The notes beneath the pieces are model-generated. The model ran no database searches. It worked only from the letters and a program-made list of their open reading frames with translations, and had not been told where the DNA came from. From NCBI RefSeq assembly GCF_018260555.1, contig NZ_JAGLBB010000010.1, positions 1 through 58,307 on the forward strand: a stretch of DNA of 58,307 bases, in the 5' to 3' direction. The position numbers and the translations under genes were made by a program. The stretch's first letter is position 1. The number at the start of each line of letters is the position of its first letter. This document shows positions 56,494-58,307 of the stretch, piece by piece. Source of the DNA: Deinococcus sp. (lineage in GTDB: Bacteria > Deinococcota > Deinococci > Deinococcales > Deinococcaceae).

Positions 56494-57221
56494 ACGCGGC
56501 TCGCCGCACGGGGGGGCGGCTGGGGAACTGGGCGGCGCTGCTCTGGCCCGCGCTGCTGCTGATCTGCCTGATTCCCGGTGTGCTGCCCGGCCTGATCAAT
56601 CCGCTCGGGCTGGGCAATGTCGGGGCGTTTGAGCCTCCCCTGTGGCGGCTCACGCTCACGCACCTGGGTCTGGTGCTGCTGTCTTGCGTGATTGTGCTGG
56701 GCCTGGGGTTGCCGCTGGCCGTGGCCGTCACCCGCGCGCGCCGCGACGCCCTGCGGCAACTGGCCGAGACCCTGGTGGGCCTGGGGCAGACCGTCCCGAC
56801 CCTCGCAGTCCTGGCGCTGGCCGTGCCGGTCCTGGGCTTCGGCTGGGCGCCCACGCTGCTGGGCCTGATCGCCTACGGGCTGGTGCCGGTCGTCAGTAAC
56901 GCCGTGGTGGGCCTGCGGGGGGTGTCGCCAGGGGCGCTGGACGCCGCGCGCGGCATGGGCATGAGCGCCAGACAGCGTCTGTGGCGGGTCGAACTCCCAC
57001 TGGCACGCCCGGTCATCCTGGCCGGCGTGCGCACCAGCACGGTGTACAACGTCGGCACAGCCACGGTCGGTGCGGCGCTCGGGGCGGGCGGCCTAGGCGA
57101 ACCGATCATCAATGGCCTGTCGCAGCAGAACACAGCCCTGGTGCTGACCGGAGCCGTGCTGGCCGCGCTGCTGGCCCTCAGCCTCGACGCGCTGATGTCC
57201 CTGTTCGCCGCGCCCCACTGA
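56490..57221 (+). CDS. OpuC-type ABC permease, second subunit
   Basis: 243 aa with five or six membrane helices and the EAA loop GALDAARGMGMSARQRLWRV, nearly identical to that of the first permease; ALGAGGLGEPIINGLSQQ near the end. It starts at TTG 56490 (TTGA overlapping the ATPase stop) behind GGAG, the only codon that keeps the whole first helix. Last gene of the operon. Confidence 0.9.
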   Translation: MNAARRTGGRLGNWAALLWPALLLICLIPGVLPGLINPLGLGNVGAFEPPLWRLTLTHLGLVLLSCVIVLGLGLPLAVAVTRARRDALRQLAETLVGLGQTVPTLAVLALAVPVLGFGWAPTLLGLIAYGLVPVVSNAVVGLRGVSPGALDAARGMGMSARQRLWRVELPLARPVILAGVRTSTVYNVGTATVGAALGAGGLGEPIINGLSQQNTALVLTGAVLAALLALSLDALMSLFAAPH

Positions 57222-57288
57222 TCAATTACGGCGCAGATTAAACAATCGCTTAATGATGACCTTCCCCGCAGTTACGCCTCTGCTCAGC

Positions 57289-57294
57289 TAGGAT
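57289..57294 (+). promoter_or_regulatory. -10 (TAGGAT) of the mini-ORF/carD leader
   Basis: TAGGAT lies 7 nt ahead of ATG 57302, the spacing of the other leaderless starts in the window. No clear -35 was found. Confidence 0.5.
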
Positions 57295-57301
57295 AAAAGG
57301 C

Positions 57302-57388
57302 ATGCAGCTTCGCAGGCTTCCCTCACAGCGTCGTGCCGGAACGCCCGTCTCTGCACGTCCACTGCGCCTCTACACCGCGATTCACTAG
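57302..57388 (+). CDS. Arg-rich 28-aa leaderless mini-ORF
   Basis: ATG 57302 to TAG 57386-57388 encodes MQLRRLPSQRRAGTPVSARP plus LRLYTAIH, 28 aa with six Arg. It begins directly behind a TAGGAT box and stops 9 nt before a strong terminator, so box, mini-ORF and terminator form a compact unit ahead of carD. It could be a leader peptide controlling read-through into carD, or the frame may be incidental to a small RNA. Confidence 0.4.
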   Translation: MQLRRLPSQRRAGTPVSARPLRLYTAIH

Positions 57389-57397
57389 GGTTACCTC

Positions 57398-57425
57398 CAG
57401 CCCAGGCCTCCGCTGGGCTGTTTTT
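57398..57425 (+). terminator. Rho-independent terminator between the mini-ORF and carD
   Basis: CAGCCCAG (57398-57405) pairs with CTGGGCTG (57413-57420), then TTTTT. It lies 90 nt before the carD start, so transcription from the 57289 box must pass it to reach carD. Confidence 0.85.
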
Positions 57426-57514
57426 ATGAGCATGTGAACGCTGCGTCGGTTCCAGGCAGCCCGTGGGCCTCGCCTCTTCAGAGCACACCCCCGTACGCCT
57501 CAAGAGGTGACACC

Positions 57515-58021
57515 TTGAAACAGACTGCCTTTCAACCCGGTGACCGAGTCGTTCTTCCCCCCTACGGCATTGGTGTGGTGCGGGGCACCTGCCTGCAACC
57601 CATCCTGGGACAGTCACATGCGTACTATCAGGTCGAATTCGCCAACACGACCAGCCGGGCGTTCGTGCCGGTCGCCGCGCCCGACAGTGCCGGCATGAGG
57701 GCCGCCCTGACCGCGCGTGACATGCCGGCCCTGCTGGACTCCCTGAAGACCAGCCGCTTGAACCTGCCCCGCCAGTGGTCGGCCCGTCACCGCCGCGTGA
57801 CCGAGATTCTGGTCAGCGGCAACCCCTTCGAACTCGCCATCCTGACCTGCGAACTGCGCCGCTGGAACGTGGAACGCGGCCTGCCTGACCTGGACCGTCA
57901 GGCCTTCCGCCGCGCCATTAAATTGCTGGAACAGGAGGTCAGTGGATTGCAGGACCAGGGCGCGCAAGATGTGCAGACCCTGCTGCTCCACGTCTGGAAC
58001 GAAACACCGCAGAGCAACTGA
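57515..58021 (+). CDS. carD: CarD/CdnL-family transcription factor
   Basis: 168 aa. The N-terminal RNA-polymerase-beta interaction (Tudor-like) domain reads FQPGDRVVLPPYGIGVVRGT with an HAYYQVEFANTTSRAFVPVA strand pair; the helical C-terminal domain (HRRVTEILVSGNPFELAILT) contacts promoter DNA. CarD stabilises open complexes, especially at rRNA promoters. The start is TTG 57515 with AAGAGGTG 7 nt upstream; the frame stays open upstream but has no family residues. It is convergent with a 16S rRNA gene, its best-known class of target. Confidence 0.9.
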   Translation: MKQTAFQPGDRVVLPPYGIGVVRGTCLQPILGQSHAYYQVEFANTTSRAFVPVAAPDSAGMRAALTARDMPALLDSLKTSRLNLPRQWSARHRRVTEILVSGNPFELAILTCELRRWNVERGLPDLDRQAFRRAIKLLEQEVSGLQDQGAQDVQTLLLHVWNETPQSN

Positions 58022-58180
58022 GATGCACTCATAGAGTTTGCCTTGGGATCAAGCAGCAGAAAAAGGGGTTCCGGGCTGAAGTTGGCGATCCGGCGCGTCA
58101 GCGGGTAGTGGGCGAACCAGCAGCGAGGCGGGTTGAACTGCTCACCGCACCCAGAGGAAGCAGCGCGGGTACAAAAGGCG
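58022..58180. other. Spacer between carD and the 16S 3' side
   Basis: The minus strand is open and reads FNPPRCWFAHYPLTRRIANF followed by SPEPLFLLLDPK without stops, which could be a protein remnant or chance. Nothing else was recognised. Confidence 0.25.
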
Positions 58181-58208
58181 CTGGGCCGGTCTTGGAAGAC
58201 CGGCCCAG
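58181..58208 (-). terminator. Hairpin terminator downstream of 16S rRNA
   Basis: CTGGGCCGGTCTT (58181-58193) and its exact complement (58196-58208) form a 13-bp stem with a 2-nt loop. On the minus strand CGCCTTTTGT follows. It lies about 60 nt after the 16S 3' end. Confidence 0.75.
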
Positions 58209-58264
58209 AGGAGAACAGCGTTACGCAGCCACGGGTGGCTGGGTGGCAAGAGATGTGGAACCTA

Positions 58265-58307
<43 letters not shown>

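Overview
The window is a GC-rich bacterial chromosome segment that almost certainly comes from a Deinococcus species. The supporting evidence is a nine-gene A/V-type ATPase operon in the Thermus order G-I-L(K)-E-C-F-A-B-D, a glutaminyl-tRNA synthetase carrying a YqeY-type C-terminal domain, a CsaB cell-wall pyruvylation gene, a divergent DdrA/Rad52-like protein, and about 25 genes whose start codon lies only 5-9 nt behind a TANNNT -10 box (leaderless transcripts). No phage, integrase, complete insertion sequence or CRISPR array is visible.

Layout. 1-8.8 kb: tail of a TPR-like gene, glnS, a TPR protein (-), a short FtsH N-domain remnant, ftsH, a ferredoxin/CDGSH fusion, and pyrimidine nucleoside phosphorylase. 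8.8-11.5 kb: FtsB/DivIC-like protein (-), acyl-CoA thioesterase plus a coupled small gene, and a ROK sugar kinase without the usual zinc cysteines. 11.6-20.3 kb: the ATPase operon (-). 20.5-24.9 kb: glnK-amtB (-), a DUF4126-type membrane protein, pth and a helical unknown. 24.9-30.7 kb: ThiF/MoeB-like E1, PlsY-like protein coupled to a large membrane protein, ubiX-ispD-ispE. 30.8-35.4 kb: MFS pseudogene, penicillin acylase family protein, DdrA-like gene, metallophosphoesterase. 35.6-35.8 kb: tRNA-Asp and tRNA-Phe. 36-43.5 kb: agmatine deiminase, DsbA-like protein, K+ channel with RCK domain, thrC, N-carbamoylputrescine amidase, and a winged-helix regulator divergent from a cytochrome P450. 43.5-49.7 kb (all -): DUF5693/csaB/truA/unknown operon, then a Leu-dehydrogenase-like gene coupled to udk. 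50-53.2 kb: an E2-like pseudoenzyme with an E3-binding domain, a fused AhbA/AhbB-like protein and a divergent stand-alone Lrp ligand-binding domain. 53.3-57.2 kb: a four-gene glycine betaine/choline-type (OpuC) ABC operon. 57.2-58.3 kb: a mini-ORF/terminator unit, carD, and the 3' end of an unlinked 16S rRNA gene (-).

Main points of interest. A family of about 140-bp intergenic repeats has termini reading TRATACGGATTCCG; in at least four genes, probably five, the repeat terminus itself is the stop codon. Several proteins keep a recognisable fold but lack diagnostic catalytic or metal residues: the ROK kinase, the Leu-dehydrogenase homologue, the E2 homologue, the ThiF/MoeB homologue, the PlsY homologue, and a PII protein without Tyr51. 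The pairing of an Ahb-like fusion with a lone Lrp domain, and the DdrA/Rad52-like protein, are the best candidates for undescribed biology. All assignments rest on motif reading and remembered family features; no database search was run.
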